Part shown: positions 15,566 to 24,220 of the stretch, in pieces
Position numbering within the stretch: the first letter of the stretch is position 1
How the letters are laid out: every line of letters starts with the position of its first letter
Assembly: GCA_002376845.1 (NCBI GenBank)
Contig: DFOS01000008.1
Location: forward strand, 11,841 to 75,840
Direction of reading: 5' to 3'
Length of the DNA: 64,000 nt
DNA from: Bdellovibrionaceae bacterium UBA3535
Lineage (GTDB): Bacteria > Bdellovibrionota > Bdellovibrionia > Bdellovibrionales > UBA840
The notes under the pieces: model-generated
Told to the model about the DNA's origin: nothing
The model's input: the letters and a program-made list of their open reading frames with translations, nothing else
Databases searched by the model: none
Translations under genes and position numbers: made by a program

Positions 15566-16236
15566 ATCTCTAGCCAGCTTATTGTGTGATCTTTATAGTG
15601 CAAGTTGCCCTCTGCATCGAGGCTCTGCAACTTCGAATCAAAGTTTTTCACTGCCGTGGTAAGTTCCTCTTGCTCATAAGGCTTTAGTTGTTTTTCACTC
15701 AAATCGGACGACTTTATTTTTTGCCAAAAAGTATCTAAAAAGGCGCACCATTTTTCTTTGGAAATATTTTGATCAAGACAAATGGCGTTTTCCATATTCG
15801 GAGTATCTAAGACATTGATACCCACGCCCACAATCAAATAATGCCAGTCGCTTTGTACACTCTCCAGCAATAGTCCCGCCAATTTTTTATTATTTAAATA
15901 GATATCATTGGGCGCTTTTACGGAGAATTTTTGCTTAAAATTAGTTTGTAAACTTTCATACAAGAGCAGACCTATTCTTGCCGAGTTAATGGGGGGATAG
16001 GCCTTACAGGAGCGAAAACAGATAGAAAGATATAGTGCATTACCCTTTGAGCTAGGGGTCCAAGTGTTCTGGCCGCGGCCACGGCCTTGTTTTTGATAGT
16101 CACATAGCACAAAATAGGGAAAACTAAATTTTGACAAGTTTTGTTTGGCAAGTTCATTTGTGCTGGTCATTTCCTCTTGATACAAACAAGCAAGACCTTG
16201 CTTCTCACACCAATCTTTTGTCCACAAGCCAATCAT
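15562..16236 (-). CDS. birA: Biotin--[acetyl-CoA-carboxylase] ligase
   Basis: 224 residues starting at ATG 16236, one base after the nadC stop and preceded by GTGGGA; the longer frame would overlap nadC. It catalyses biotinyl-AMP formation and transfer to carrier-protein lysine. Motifs: the T-S-T-N-E start, Q-G-R-G-R-G-Q at 50-56 (biotinyl-AMP loop), K-A-P-N-D-I at 107-112 (canonical K-W-P-N-D, here Ala for Trp), K-K-L-A-G-L-L-L-E and V-G-V-G-I-N-V. There is no N-terminal helix-turn-helix, so it is a ligase-only (group I) enzyme, not a repressor. The C-terminal SH3-like domain is short. Confidence 0.92.
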   Translation of the reverse strand: MIGLWTKDWCEKQGLACLYQEEMTSTNELAKQNLSKFSFPYFVLCDYQKQGRGRGQNTWTPSSKGNALYLSICFRSCKAYPPINSARIGLLLYESLQTNFKQKFSVKAPNDIYLNNKKLAGLLLESVQSDWHYLIVGVGINVLDTPNMENAICLDQNISKEKWCAFLDTFWQKIKSSDLSEKQLKPYEQEELTTAVKNFDSKLQSLDAEGNLHYKDHTISWLEI

Positions 16237-16237
16237 A

Positions 16238-17092
16238 TTAATCCCACTGAAAGAGCAAGCTAAAATCTGCAACGGGAGCTGAGTGGGTTAGTGCGCCAAC
16301 GCTTATGTAATCAACGCCTAAGTGGGCAACGCTAGCAATGCGGTCTAAGTTCATATTGCCGCTAGCTTCTGTTTCCACATTATCGGGAATGATTTTTAAA
16401 GCTTCCTGAATTTCTTCATTCGACATATTATCTAACATGATTCGCTCTACTCCACATTTTGTCGCAATTTTTACTTCCTCAAGGTTGGTAACTTCCACCT
16501 CAATGGGGCCAGCGTAGCAGGAGCGAATTTGTTTGATCGTAGCAGCCATGTTTCCGCCAAAGGCGCGAATGTGATTTTCTTTGATAAGTACTGCGTCACT
16601 TAAATTTTGCCGGTGGTTTTGTGCTCCGCCATCTTCTACTGCTTTTTTGGATAGTTGCCTGTAAAGCGGAGTGGTTTTTCTTGTATCCAAAATTTTGCAG
16701 CGACTTCCTACGGTCATGTCGACATAGCATCGACTAAGAGAGGCAATGCCTGAGAGCATTCCTAGAAAATTTAGCGCGGTTCTTTCTGCTTTTAGGCATG
16801 AGAGAAGATTGCCCTTAATCTCTGCAACAATTTGCCCCTCGAGTACTTTGTCACCATCTGTAAAGTGGAAGCGAAAAGCCAGGTCTGGATCGATATATAA
16901 GAAGGATTCTTTAAACAAGTCCAAGCCAGAAACGACGAGATCTTCTTTGGCCACGAGCTTGGCCTTTCCTACCTTGTGTGAAAGACCCAAAGAATCCGTG
17001 GTGATGTCACCATCGGGCATGTCCTCCTGGAAGGCTTTTTCTATAAAATCAAGAAAAGCGAAATGGTGGTCTTCGAATGTAAGGTATTCCAT
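16238..17092 (-). CDS. nadC: Quinolinate phosphoribosyltransferase (decarboxylating)
   Basis: 284 residues, normal length. It converts quinolinate and PRPP to nicotinate mononucleotide in de novo NAD synthesis. Family motifs are E-D-M-P-D-G-D-I-T-T-D near the N-terminus, L-N-F-L-G-M-L-S-G-I-A, D-T-R-K-T-T-P, E-D-G-G-A-Q-N-H-R, I-K-E-N-H, E-V-E-V and the C-terminal E-A-S-G-N-M and I-S-V-G-A-L-T-H-S. Its start overlaps the receiver-protein stop as TAATG, and birA follows by 1 nt, so the three minus-strand genes form an operon. No nadA or nadB in the window. Confidence 0.96.
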   Translation of the reverse strand: MEYLTFEDHHFAFLDFIEKAFQEDMPDGDITTDSLGLSHKVGKAKLVAKEDLVVSGLDLFKESFLYIDPDLAFRFHFTDGDKVLEGQIVAEIKGNLLSCLKAERTALNFLGMLSGIASLSRCYVDMTVGSRCKILDTRKTTPLYRQLSKKAVEDGGAQNHRQNLSDAVLIKENHIRAFGGNMAATIKQIRSCYAGPIEVEVTNLEEVKIATKCGVERIMLDNMSNEEIQEALKIIPDNVETEASGNMNLDRIASVAHLGVDYISVGALTHSAPVADFSLLFQWD

Positions 17093-18219
17093 TAAGAATC
17101 GGCCTCTTCCGCTACCAAACGATCAATCTCTTTTTGGATCAAGTCTTTCGCATATTGCGGAACAAGTTCTCGGGCTAATCGTTCGATCACATCTTGGCAA
17201 TGCTCTCGTACATAGGCTTCAATTTCGGCTTCGGATAGATTGGCTACTGGCGAATTTTGTCCCTGATTCATTTGAGGGCTAGGTGCGATTTTGGTGTTGG
17301 TAGCTGTATCAGGATAGCTATCAGGAATTTCTGGTCTTGCTTCTTGTGGAACCTCATTGGCTTGTATGTCACTGTTCTCGCTGCGTTGTTTGGTTGGGCT
17401 TGCACTTTGTGCCGGAGCGGCAGGTTTTTCTTGTGCCGCCGTATCCACTTTCTTTTCTACGGACTCATCTATGGTATTGCCCCACATGATGCTGGAGTCA
17501 TCAATCTCAATGGGATCTTCCTCGCCGTCCATTTCAAATTCCCCCAATTCCTCTTTGGGGATATCTAGGGTATACTTGGATAGGCTAGGACTTGAGGCAG
17601 AGTCACTACTAGCAGAGACTTCATCCAATTTTCTTGGTTGAAATGCATCATCCTCGCTATCATCTTCTTCCAAAAGACTCTCTGCGGAGGGAAGATCTTC
17701 AAATTGATCCATGGACCAATTCATCTCTTCTTTGGGCTCTTCTTGTAGAGCGGGCTCTTGCGCCATATCCTGCTCTGCAGGAATTTGGGTGGGTTCCTCA
17801 TCCCAATTGATTTCTGGTACATCTAGGTGGGCGGCAATGGGGTTCGACTGCATACTGGGCACATATTTTAAAATCACATTGCGAAGTGCCTCGGAGTCGA
17901 ATGGCTTTTCTATCTTGTCTGTGGCTCCGGACTCGGCATATTTTTGCTCATCAAAGCCCATAAAAGCATTCCACAGCATTATGATGGGGGTATTTGCGGT
18001 ATTGGGGGCTGCTCGCAGCTCGGAGGCAACTTCGTAGCCACTCTTTTTTTGCAAGAGAATGTCGACAAATATGATATCGGGCTGAAAGCTTTTTGCCACA
18101 TCCGCCACATCTGTCCCAAGGTTCACACTGCGGATTTCGACGCCAAAATCTTGCAAAGTGATTTGCATGACCTTTTTAATGGTTGCACTTTCATCGGCGA
18201 GTAAGACGCGTAATGCCAT
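17092..18219 (-). CDS. Response regulator with long acidic linker and C-terminal helix
   Basis: 375 residues from ATG 18219 (M-A-L-R-V-L-L-A-D-E-S); an in-frame ATG 36 nt earlier is possible. The receiver (1-120) has Asp9/Glu10, phosphoacceptor Asp53 in F-V-D-I-L and Lys105, but the usual Thr/Ser position is in L-W-N-A-F, a variant common in this architecture. Residues about 130-320 are acidic, Pro/Ser-rich and low in complexity. The last 45 residues form an amphipathic segment with V-I-E-R-L-A-R-E-L-V-P and L-I-Q-K-E-I-D-R-L, typical of delta-group receiver proteins thought to act in polarity or motility scaffolds. It overlaps nadC by 1 nt; a functional link is not obvious. Confidence 0.85.
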   Translation of the reverse strand: MALRVLLADESATIKKVMQITLQDFGVEIRSVNLGTDVADVAKSFQPDIIFVDILLQKKSGYEVASELRAAPNTANTPIIMLWNAFMGFDEQKYAESGATDKIEKPFDSEALRNVILKYVPSMQSNPIAAHLDVPEINWDEEPTQIPAEQDMAQEPALQEEPKEEMNWSMDQFEDLPSAESLLEEDDSEDDAFQPRKLDEVSASSDSASSPSLSKYTLDIPKEELGEFEMDGEEDPIEIDDSSIMWGNTIDESVEKKVDTAAQEKPAAPAQSASPTKQRSENSDIQANEVPQEARPEIPDSYPDTATNTKIAPSPQMNQGQNSPVANLSEAEIEAYVREHCQDVIERLARELVPQYAKDLIQKEIDRLVAEEADS

Positions 18220-18301
18220 AGATTTAGTATGACGGTTCTTTCGTATTTCAGTCAACCCAAGGCTGCTTGACCTATTGCGCTACTAGTTCGTAAAATGCTT
18301 C

Positions 18302-19381
18302 ATGTTCCAAATCATCGATCGCTATATCATTAAACAATTCCTAGGATACTTTGCCGGCTCGTTGATTGTGTTTTCCTCCTTGTTTTTAGCTATCGATTTT
18401 ATGACGAATCTTGCAAAATATTCGGCAAGTGCAGATGTTTTCCTGGCTTACTATTTGTTGATGACTCCCTCAATCATGTACCAACTCTTGCCCATTGCTT
18501 TTATTATGGGGGCAATTTTTACTCTTACAAATTTAAACAAGAACAACGAATTGGTGGCCTTATTTTCTAGTGGTATGAGCCTTGCTCGAATCAGTTTGCC
18601 AATTTTGTTGAGCGTGGCCTTTATCTCGTTTTTTAGTTTTTTTATTGCCGATATGGTGATTCCAAAATTGGAGCACAAAAAAGATCAGATTTACTATCAT
18701 AAAATCAAAAAAAAGCCGTGGTTGATGTCGACGGTTAAGTCCGACAAGATTTGGTTTCGCTCAGAGAATCGACTTTTCAATTTGCGATCTTTTAGTAGTT
18801 CCCAATCAAGTGCACAGGGGCTCACCCTCTATTATTTTGATGAAGCTTGGAATTTACTGCAAATCATTCGTGCCAAGGACATTGCCATGAAAACCGGGCA
18901 ATGGTTATTAAAAGATGGTAGTGTTACCGTTTTTGAAGAAATCTCTCCCTTTCCCATTGTGAAAAAATTTGCGGAAAAAAGCATTGGGGTTAGCGAGGCT
19001 TTTTCGGTACTGGACTCCGACTATTCACAAACGGAGCTCATGACCACCGGTCAACTCAGTGAATTTATCGAAAAAAACAAGGCAGCTGGTATTGATACCG
19101 TGGAATATGAGGTGAGTTTGCACCAAAAAATTTCCTACGCATTTGCCGGGCTGGTATTGGTCTTAATGGGGATTCCCTTCTGCGTTGGCCATGCTCGTAG
19201 TGGCTCCTTTGGCAAAAACATTGGGGTCTGCATACTCATTGTCTTCATCTACTGGGTTTTATATTCTTCCTTTATCAATTTTGGTAAGCACGGAGTATTT
19301 CCCCCCTTAATTGCTGCCTGGGCCCCCAATCTACTATTCTTTGGTTTTGCTATTCACCTGTTGGTACGTGTGAAAAAATAG
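18302..19381 (+). CDS. LptF/LptG family permease
   Basis: 359 residues, the usual size. The N-terminus reads I-I-D-R-Y-I-I-K-Q-F-L-G-Y-F, the signature of YjgP/YjgQ proteins. Three N-terminal helices (about 14-36, 55-75, 97-118) surround a periplasmic beta-jellyroll (about 130-270), and three C-terminal helices follow (about 276-355). LptF and LptG form the membrane part of the ABC exporter that extracts lipopolysaccharide from the inner membrane. Only one paralogue is present here and no lptB, so the F/G assignment is open (LptG-like by general appearance). It is divergent from the receiver gene with an 80-nt gap. Confidence 0.9.
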   Translation: MFQIIDRYIIKQFLGYFAGSLIVFSSLFLAIDFMTNLAKYSASADVFLAYYLLMTPSIMYQLLPIAFIMGAIFTLTNLNKNNELVALFSSGMSLARISLPILLSVAFISFFSFFIADMVIPKLEHKKDQIYYHKIKKKPWLMSTVKSDKIWFRSENRLFNLRSFSSSQSSAQGLTLYYFDEAWNLLQIIRAKDIAMKTGQWLLKDGSVTVFEEISPFPIVKKFAEKSIGVSEAFSVLDSDYSQTELMTTGQLSEFIEKNKAAGIDTVEYEVSLHQKISYAFAGLVLVLMGIPFCVGHARSGSFGKNIGVCILIVFIYWVLYSSFINFGKHGVFPPLIAAWAPNLLFFGFAIHLLVRVKK

Positions 19382-19458
19382 CCAATTGCTCGTAATTACG
19401 GCTTTTTTCTGTTTTTATTCCATAATTTTTGCTAGTATAAAAGTGTGTAGGAGTGCGC

Positions 19459-20025
19459 ATGACAATACTTGATGTTGTTACATATCCAGATCCTGTTTTG
19501 AAAAAGGTGGCAAAAAAAATCGACCTTTTTAATGACGAGCTGAAAACATTGGCGACCAATATGCTGGAAACCATGTACGAGGCACCAGGGGTGGGCTTGG
19601 CTGCCCCCCAGGTGGGACAAAGCATACGTATGATTGTGGTGGACACCCGCCCATCTGATGAAAATGGCCCCTATATTTCGGAAAATATGACGGACTTAGA
19701 AAAGCAGGCGGATTATCCGCTGGTCATGGTCAATCCCGAGATTAAGCAGAAAAAGGGCCATATAAAATGGGAAGAAGGCTGTTTGAGTGTGCCGGGTTAT
19801 ACCGAAGAAGTAGAGCGAGCCGCTTGGGTAGAGGTGCATTATCAAGATCTTGACGGCAATCAACATAGCATGGAAGCAGACTCTCTTCTCGGGGTTTGCA
19901 TACAGCATGAAATCGATCATCTAGATGGAAAGGTCTTCATTGAGCGACTAAGCCAGCTCAAGTTTGATCGAATACGCAAACAAATTCGTAAATACGGCTA
20001 TCCAGAAAAAGAAGCTGAGGAATGA
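19459..20025 (+). CDS. def: Peptide deformylase
   Basis: 188 residues from ATG 19459 behind TAGGAG; a GTG two codons earlier is less well spaced. It removes the formyl group from nascent proteins. The three family motifs are intact: G-V-G-L-A-A-P (44-50), E-G-C-L-S (106-110, Cys metal ligand) and H-E-I-D-H (150-154, two His ligands and the catalytic Glu). An insert of about 20 residues (about 65-87) separates motifs 1 and 2, making it slightly longer than E. coli Def. It overlaps fmt by 4 nt, the standard def-fmt operon. Confidence 0.97.
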   Translation: MTILDVVTYPDPVLKKVAKKIDLFNDELKTLATNMLETMYEAPGVGLAAPQVGQSIRMIVVDTRPSDENGPYISENMTDLEKQADYPLVMVNPEIKQKKGHIKWEEGCLSVPGYTEEVERAAWVEVHYQDLDGNQHSMEADSLLGVCIQHEIDHLDGKVFIERLSQLKFDRIRKQIRKYGYPEKEAEE

Positions 20026-20951
20026 GTAAAGTTCGCATTTTGTTTTTAGGTACAGCGGATTTTGCTGTGCCCGCATTAAAGGCGGCCTTTGAGGATGAGC
20101 ATTACGAAATAGTAAAGGTCATCACGCAACCAGATCGCCCGGCGGGTAGAAAACTAGAGATGAAAGCTTCGCCGGTAAAACTTTGTGCTGCAGAGCTTGG
20201 GCTGGAAGTCTTGACGCCAGAGAAAATCAATCAGCCAGAAATGCTAGAGGAAATCGCCAGCTATAAGGCTGACATTGCGGTCGTAATTGCCTATGGACAA
20301 ATACTTTCGCAAAAGTTTTTGGATCTTTTTCCCTTTGGCGCCGTAAATGTACACGGCAGCTTGCTGCCCCGCTGGCGTGGTGCAGCTCCTGTGCAAAGAG
20401 CTATAATGGCAGGAGATTCTGTATCGGGCGTTTGTTTGCAGAAGGTGGTAAAGGAGCTGGATGCGGGCGATGTGCTGGGTGCTAGGCGAGTAGAAATCTC
20501 CGAAGAAATGACGGCAAGTGAGCTATATGAAATTCTTAAAGAGCGCGCTGCGGAACTGATTCATATTGAGTTGATGGACTACATTCGTGGGAACCTTAGT
20601 GGTGCTAAGCAAAATCCTGAAGAAGTCACGCACGCGGCAAAGATTGGCAAACAAGAAGGTGAGCTCGATTTTTGCAAAACTGCGGAGCAGATTTGGAACA
20701 CCTATAAAGCTTTAAGTATTTGGCCAGGGGTTTGGACTTTTTTGAATGGCAAAAAGGTAAAGCTTACGAAGGTAAAAAAAGCATATGCGAAAGGTGAGCC
20801 GGGTGATATTATTGAAAACGATAAGCAGTCGTTTTATATCGTCTGTGGCAAAGGGGCGATTGAGGTCTTGGAGCTGCAGCCGGAGTCAAAGGCGAAGATG
20901 AAGGTAAAAGACTTTTTAAACGGATTTTCACTGCCAAAAAAAGTGGGCTAA
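20022..20951 (+). CDS. fmt: Methionyl-tRNA formyltransferase
   Basis: 309 residues, full length. It formylates initiator Met-tRNA with 10-formyl-tetrahydrofolate. The N-terminal formyltransferase domain shows F-L-G-T-A-D-F-A-V-P, Q-P-D-R-P-A-G-R, the catalytic-region N-V-H-G-S-L-L-P-R-W-R-G-A-A-P and E-L-D-A-G-D-V. The C-terminal OB-like domain includes I-W-N-T-Y-K-A-L-S-I-W-P-G-V. The start codon overlaps the def stop (ATGA), coupling the two enzymes that add and later remove the formyl group. Confidence 0.97.
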   Translation: MSKVRILFLGTADFAVPALKAAFEDEHYEIVKVITQPDRPAGRKLEMKASPVKLCAAELGLEVLTPEKINQPEMLEEIASYKADIAVVIAYGQILSQKFLDLFPFGAVNVHGSLLPRWRGAAPVQRAIMAGDSVSGVCLQKVVKELDAGDVLGARRVEISEEMTASELYEILKERAAELIHIELMDYIRGNLSGAKQNPEEVTHAAKIGKQEGELDFCKTAEQIWNTYKALSIWPGVWTFLNGKKVKLTKVKKAYAKGEPGDIIENDKQSFYIVCGKGAIEVLELQPESKAKMKVKDFLNGFSLPKKVG

Positions 20952-20960
20952 GGAGAGCAA

Positions 20961-21704
20961 ATGTTTTTACTAATGATTTCTCTTGGATTTGCACTAAATG
21001 TAAAGCAAGTGATTTTGGATGAGAATATTGTATTGAAGCAAGATTGGACCTTCGCGGTAAAATCCAATGCTAGTGCCTACAAGATCAAGAAAAAAGGGCG
21101 TCATATTCAAGAAAAGGACGGGCAAGCCCATTATTTTATATCGCAAAAACATAATCAAAATGCGCGCTCCTTATTTCGAGTGGAGCAGCATACGGGATAC
21201 AATTTTAAATCCTATAAATATACTTTAGGAAGTGGTGGTAGGATTGACGCGGTTACGGTTTGCGAGAAAAATTCAAGAATACGTTTAGATGATGAAGACA
21301 ATATATTGGTGTGTCAGTACATGGATTATCAGAGCTGTTCTCATTTCAAGGGACAAACAGCCAAACAAGCGGCCGTGAAATTAAAGCAATGCCAAGATTT
21401 GGCGCAAAAGCTAGCAGGCTATTTTCCAGACGACAAAAAGTATGCTAGGCGCACCGAGGATGCCATTGATCAAACGGCCAATGCACTGGATGCTATGGGA
21501 TTTGACTATGGCAAGGGGGCATTTGCCAGTTTAGTTGCTAGCGATGATGAGTATCGCAGTCGTACAAGAAAAGACATACTGGCAGATAATATGAAGCATT
21601 TGGATTATTTGTACCATTCCATCCATCTTGCTAGTGAAATTTGCAATACAGTGGGGGATAATGCGCCACCGCGCCAGGCAGCACCAGAGAAGGCTAGCAA
21701 TTAA
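20961..21704 (+). CDS. Putative secreted protein of unknown function
   Basis: 247 residues, starting 5 nt after AAGGAGAG. The N-terminus M-F-L-L-M-I-S-L-G-F-A-L looks like a short signal peptide. The first half is beta-rich and basic. The middle has five Cys residues (V-C-E-K, V-C-Q-Y, S-C-S-H, K-Q-C-Q and near the end E-I-C-N) that may form disulfides. The second half is helical, with D-A-I-D-Q-T-A-N-A-L-D-A-M-G-F. No domain recognised. It follows fmt by 9 nt and may be co-transcribed with def-fmt. The ORF is convincing because of its length, ribosome-binding site and base composition. Confidence 0.65.
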   Translation: MFLLMISLGFALNVKQVILDENIVLKQDWTFAVKSNASAYKIKKKGRHIQEKDGQAHYFISQKHNQNARSLFRVEQHTGYNFKSYKYTLGSGGRIDAVTVCEKNSRIRLDDEDNILVCQYMDYQSCSHFKGQTAKQAAVKLKQCQDLAQKLAGYFPDDKKYARRTEDAIDQTANALDAMGFDYGKGAFASLVASDDEYRSRTRKDILADNMKHLDYLYHSIHLASEICNTVGDNAPPRQAAPEKASN

Positions 21705-21721
21705 TCAAGCTTTCAGTTAAT

Positions 21722-21746
21722 AATACCCTTAGTTTATTGGGGTATT
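21722..21746 (+). promoter_or_regulatory. Hairpin overlapping the rpe ribosome-binding site
   Basis: AATACCC (21722-21728) pairs with GGGTATT (21740-21746), with an extra T-G pair, around a loop of nine bases. It ends one base before the rpe ATG, and the GGGG that would serve as Shine-Dalgarno lies in the right arm. Folding would therefore hide the initiation site. It could also be a weak terminator of the preceding transcript, but no proper T-run follows. Confidence 0.45.
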
Positions 21747-21747
21747 T

Positions 21748-22419
21748 ATGATCAAAAACAAACGGCAAGCAAAATATATTTCGCCCAGCATTTTGTCGGC
21801 AGACTTTACCAATATGAAAAAAGACTTGCTCTCCTGTGAGCGTGGAGGGGCTAACTTTATTCATATGGATGTTATGGATGGGCATTTTGTACCCAATATT
21901 AGTTTTGGTGTGCCGGTGATTCGCTCCTTGCGTGCAGCAAGTGCTTTGCCATTTGATACGCACCTGATGATCGAGAATCCAGAGCAATATGCTGAGGCTT
22001 TTATCGATGCCGGTTCGAATTATCTTACCTTTCATGTTGAAGCGAGCCAGAATCCTAAGTCTTTATTGCAATTCATTCGCTCTAAGGGGGCCAAGGCTGG
22101 TTTGAGTCTAAGGCCGAGCACCCACTTAAAAGAATTGATTCCTTACTTAAGAGAAGTGGATTTGATTTTGGTGATGACGGTGGAGCCCGGATTTGGTGGC
22201 CAAGAATTCATGGAATCGCAACTTGGAAAAATCCAAGAGCTACATACTTTAAGAGAAAAGCATGAATTGGAATTTTTTATTTCGGTGGATGGCGGCATCA
22301 ACCTGCAAACCGGCAGGCTCGCCGTAGATGCAGGGGCAGATTGCCTTGTAGCAGGCTCCTTTGTTTTTAAAAACAATGCCGTATCGGCACTGCAAGAATT
22401 AAGGAATTTACCATTATGA
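21748..22419 (+). CDS. rpe: Ribulose-phosphate 3-epimerase
   Basis: 223 residues, full length TIM barrel. It interconverts ribulose 5-phosphate and xylulose 5-phosphate in the pentose phosphate pathway. Motifs: S-P-S-I-L-S-A-D-F, M-D-V-M-D-G-H-F-V-P-N (metal His and catalytic Asp), D-T-H-L-M-I, T-V-E-P-G-F-G-G-Q and V-D-G-G-I with the phosphate-binding V-A-G-S-F-V. The stop overlaps the hutH start by 4 nt (ATGA), so it is co-transcribed with histidine degradation, an unusual pairing. Confidence 0.96.
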   Translation: MIKNKRQAKYISPSILSADFTNMKKDLLSCERGGANFIHMDVMDGHFVPNISFGVPVIRSLRAASALPFDTHLMIENPEQYAEAFIDAGSNYLTFHVEASQNPKSLLQFIRSKGAKAGLSLRPSTHLKELIPYLREVDLILVMTVEPGFGGQEFMESQLGKIQELHTLREKHELEFFISVDGGINLQTGRLAVDAGADCLVAGSFVFKNNAVSALQELRNLPL

Positions 22420-23939
22420 TAGAGCTGGATGGACAATCGCTGAATTTAATAAAACTCATGGCCATTGCCGAGGGCGAGAAAGTTGCTCTTAGCAGTGAGG
22501 CAAAAAAACGCATTGTCGAGTCGCGCGAGTATATAGAAAAAAAACTGGCTGGCGAGGATGCGATTTATGGAGTGAATACTGGTTTCGGTGCCTTCTCCTC
22601 GGTTCGCATTAGTGATCAAGATATTGAGAAATTGCAGGTAAATTTAATTCGCTCGCATTGCACCGGTGTGGGCGATCCGTTCACAAAGGATCAAACCCGC
22701 GCCATCATGGCCTTAAGAGCCAACGCTCTAGCCACGGGCCGCTCGGGCATTCGTTTAGAAACAGTAGAAAAAATTTTAGAATTTTTAAATCATGATATTC
22801 TGCCTGTGATTCCGCAGCAGGGGAGTGTGGGAGCCAGCGGCGATCTAGCGCCACTATCTCACCTTGCTCTGGCCTTGATTGGTGAGGGCCAAGTGTGGCA
22901 GGGGGAGCAGCAGGTTGAAGTCTCCGATATTTTAAAGCAAAAAAAAATTGAGCCCGTAGTGCTTAAGGCGAAAGAGGGTTTGTCATTGATCAATGGCTGC
23001 CAGGTGATGACGGCCGTGGGCATGCTAGCGGTTGGCACGGCCATTCGTTTGGCAAAAGCCGTGGATCTTGCCGGAGCCATTACGCTCGAGGCTCTGCAAG
23101 GAACACGCGCTGCCTTTGATCCTTTGATTCCGGAAACCAGAAAACATCCTGGGGAAGCGAAAACCGCCCGCAATTTATTAAAGCTCTTAGGTAGCACCTC
23201 GGCCATAGCGGAATCCCATGCCGATTGCTCGCGGGTACAGGATGCGTACTCGCTTCGCTGCATGCCCGCCGTTCATGGCGCCGCCAAAGACGCCATTGAT
23301 CGAGCTTTAGAAACTTTGGAAATAGAAGCCAATTCCTCTACGGACAATCCGCTCGTATTTGTGAAAGAAGATAAAATTTTATCTTGCGGCAATTTTCATG
23401 GTGAGCCCGTGGCCTTTGTTTTGGATTACTTGGGAATTGCCATGGCGGCCATGTCGAGCATTGCGGAATGCCGCATTGAAAAGCTTATCAATCCGGCCAT
23501 GAGTGGGCTTCCGGCCTTTTTGGCCAAAGATGGCGGATTGAACTCGGGTATGATGATCGTGCAAGTCTCTGCTGCCTCACTCGTTAGCGAGAACAAAATT
23601 TTGGCACATCCAGCAAGCGTGGATTCTATACCTACTTCAGCAGACAAAGAAGACCATGTAAGTATGGGCACCATTGCTGCAAGAAAATTGCAAAGCATCA
23701 TTCGTAATGCCGAGAACATTGTGGCCATGGAGCTGCTTTGTGCGACGCAGGCCTTGGATTTTCTAAAGCCGCTAGAGCCCGCCGCCGGAGTCAAAGCGGC
23801 CTATGATCGTATTAGAAAAGAAGTGTCTTTTGCTGAGGAAGACCGAGTCTTTGCCAAAGACATTGAGACCATCAAAGAGATTTTACGCGGGGATTTGATG
23901 GATGTGGTGGAGAAGGCAAGCGGTAGCTTGGAATACTAA
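22416..23939 (+). CDS. hutH: Histidine ammonia-lyase
   Basis: 507 residues, full length. It eliminates ammonia from L-histidine to give urocanate, the first step of histidine degradation. The Ala140-Ser141-Gly142 triad in V-G-A-S-G-D-L-A-P-L-S-H cyclises to the MIO electrophile. Also visible are Y-G-V-N-T-G-F-G near residue 51 (active-site Tyr), N-G-C-Q-V-M-T and the S-T-D-N-P-L segment, as in HutH. The pathway continues with hutU and hutI, but these lie 5.3 kb downstream rather than adjacent. No hutG or hutC is visible. Confidence 0.95.
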   Translation: MIELDGQSLNLIKLMAIAEGEKVALSSEAKKRIVESREYIEKKLAGEDAIYGVNTGFGAFSSVRISDQDIEKLQVNLIRSHCTGVGDPFTKDQTRAIMALRANALATGRSGIRLETVEKILEFLNHDILPVIPQQGSVGASGDLAPLSHLALALIGEGQVWQGEQQVEVSDILKQKKIEPVVLKAKEGLSLINGCQVMTAVGMLAVGTAIRLAKAVDLAGAITLEALQGTRAAFDPLIPETRKHPGEAKTARNLLKLLGSTSAIAESHADCSRVQDAYSLRCMPAVHGAAKDAIDRALETLEIEANSSTDNPLVFVKEDKILSCGNFHGEPVAFVLDYLGIAMAAMSSIAECRIEKLINPAMSGLPAFLAKDGGLNSGMMIVQVSAASLVSENKILAHPASVDSIPTSADKEDHVSMGTIAARKLQSIIRNAENIVAMELLCATQALDFLKPLEPAAGVKAAYDRIRKEVSFAEEDRVFAKDIETIKEILRGDLMDVVEKASGSLEY

Positions 23940-24174
23940 TTATTCCGTTACCCAGACAAACGCCGGATAAAAAATCTTTAAGATCGAAATAAATCTACAA
24001 GCAAGACTGGTAGCGTCTTTGCAAAAGAAAAGGCTGCTACCCACTTGCAGAGACCTTTTGGCCCTTTTTCAACACTAGTTTAAAGGGGGTTCGATATGGA
24101 TAGTAAAAGTTATTATCTTTATCGGCAGAAAATGACGCTATTTAAGTTTTTAGCGTTTAGCAACAATAAAAAAA
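23940..24174 (+). ncRNA. Structured intergenic region after hutH (candidate RNA element)
   Basis: About 235 nt without a gene but with several inverted repeats. At 24001-24048 GCAAG pairs with CTTGC, enclosing GGTAGC/GCTACC and GTCTTT/AAAGGC with a single bulge, a 17-bp interrupted stem. CCCTTT (24062-24067) can pair with AAAGGG (24082-24087), and ACGCTA (24135-24140) with TAGCGT (24151-24156). A terminator with a T-run follows at 24175. A small RNA or a structured 3' UTR of hutH is possible, but it matches no RNA family I know. Confidence 0.3.
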
Positions 24175-24201
24175 GCTCTTACAAAGTAAGAGCCTTTTTT
24201 A
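24169..24201. terminator. Bidirectional intrinsic terminator
   Basis: GCTCTTAC (24175-24182), loop AAA, GTAAGAGC (24186-24193): a perfect 8-bp stem. A run of A precedes it and a run of T follows, so it can end transcription in both directions. It serves the minus-strand fibre gene ending at 24221 and transcripts coming from hutH. Confidence 0.9.
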
Positions 24202-24220
24202 TTTTGTAGATAGTTGAATT

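Noticed and set aside
16746..17282. 178-codon plus-strand ORF antisense to nadC
   Set aside because: nadC motifs are complete on the minus strand, and the plus frame has no recognisable domain.
23940..24174. A tRNA suggested by GGGTTCGA near 24087
   Set aside because: No acceptor, D or anticodon stems could be formed around it.
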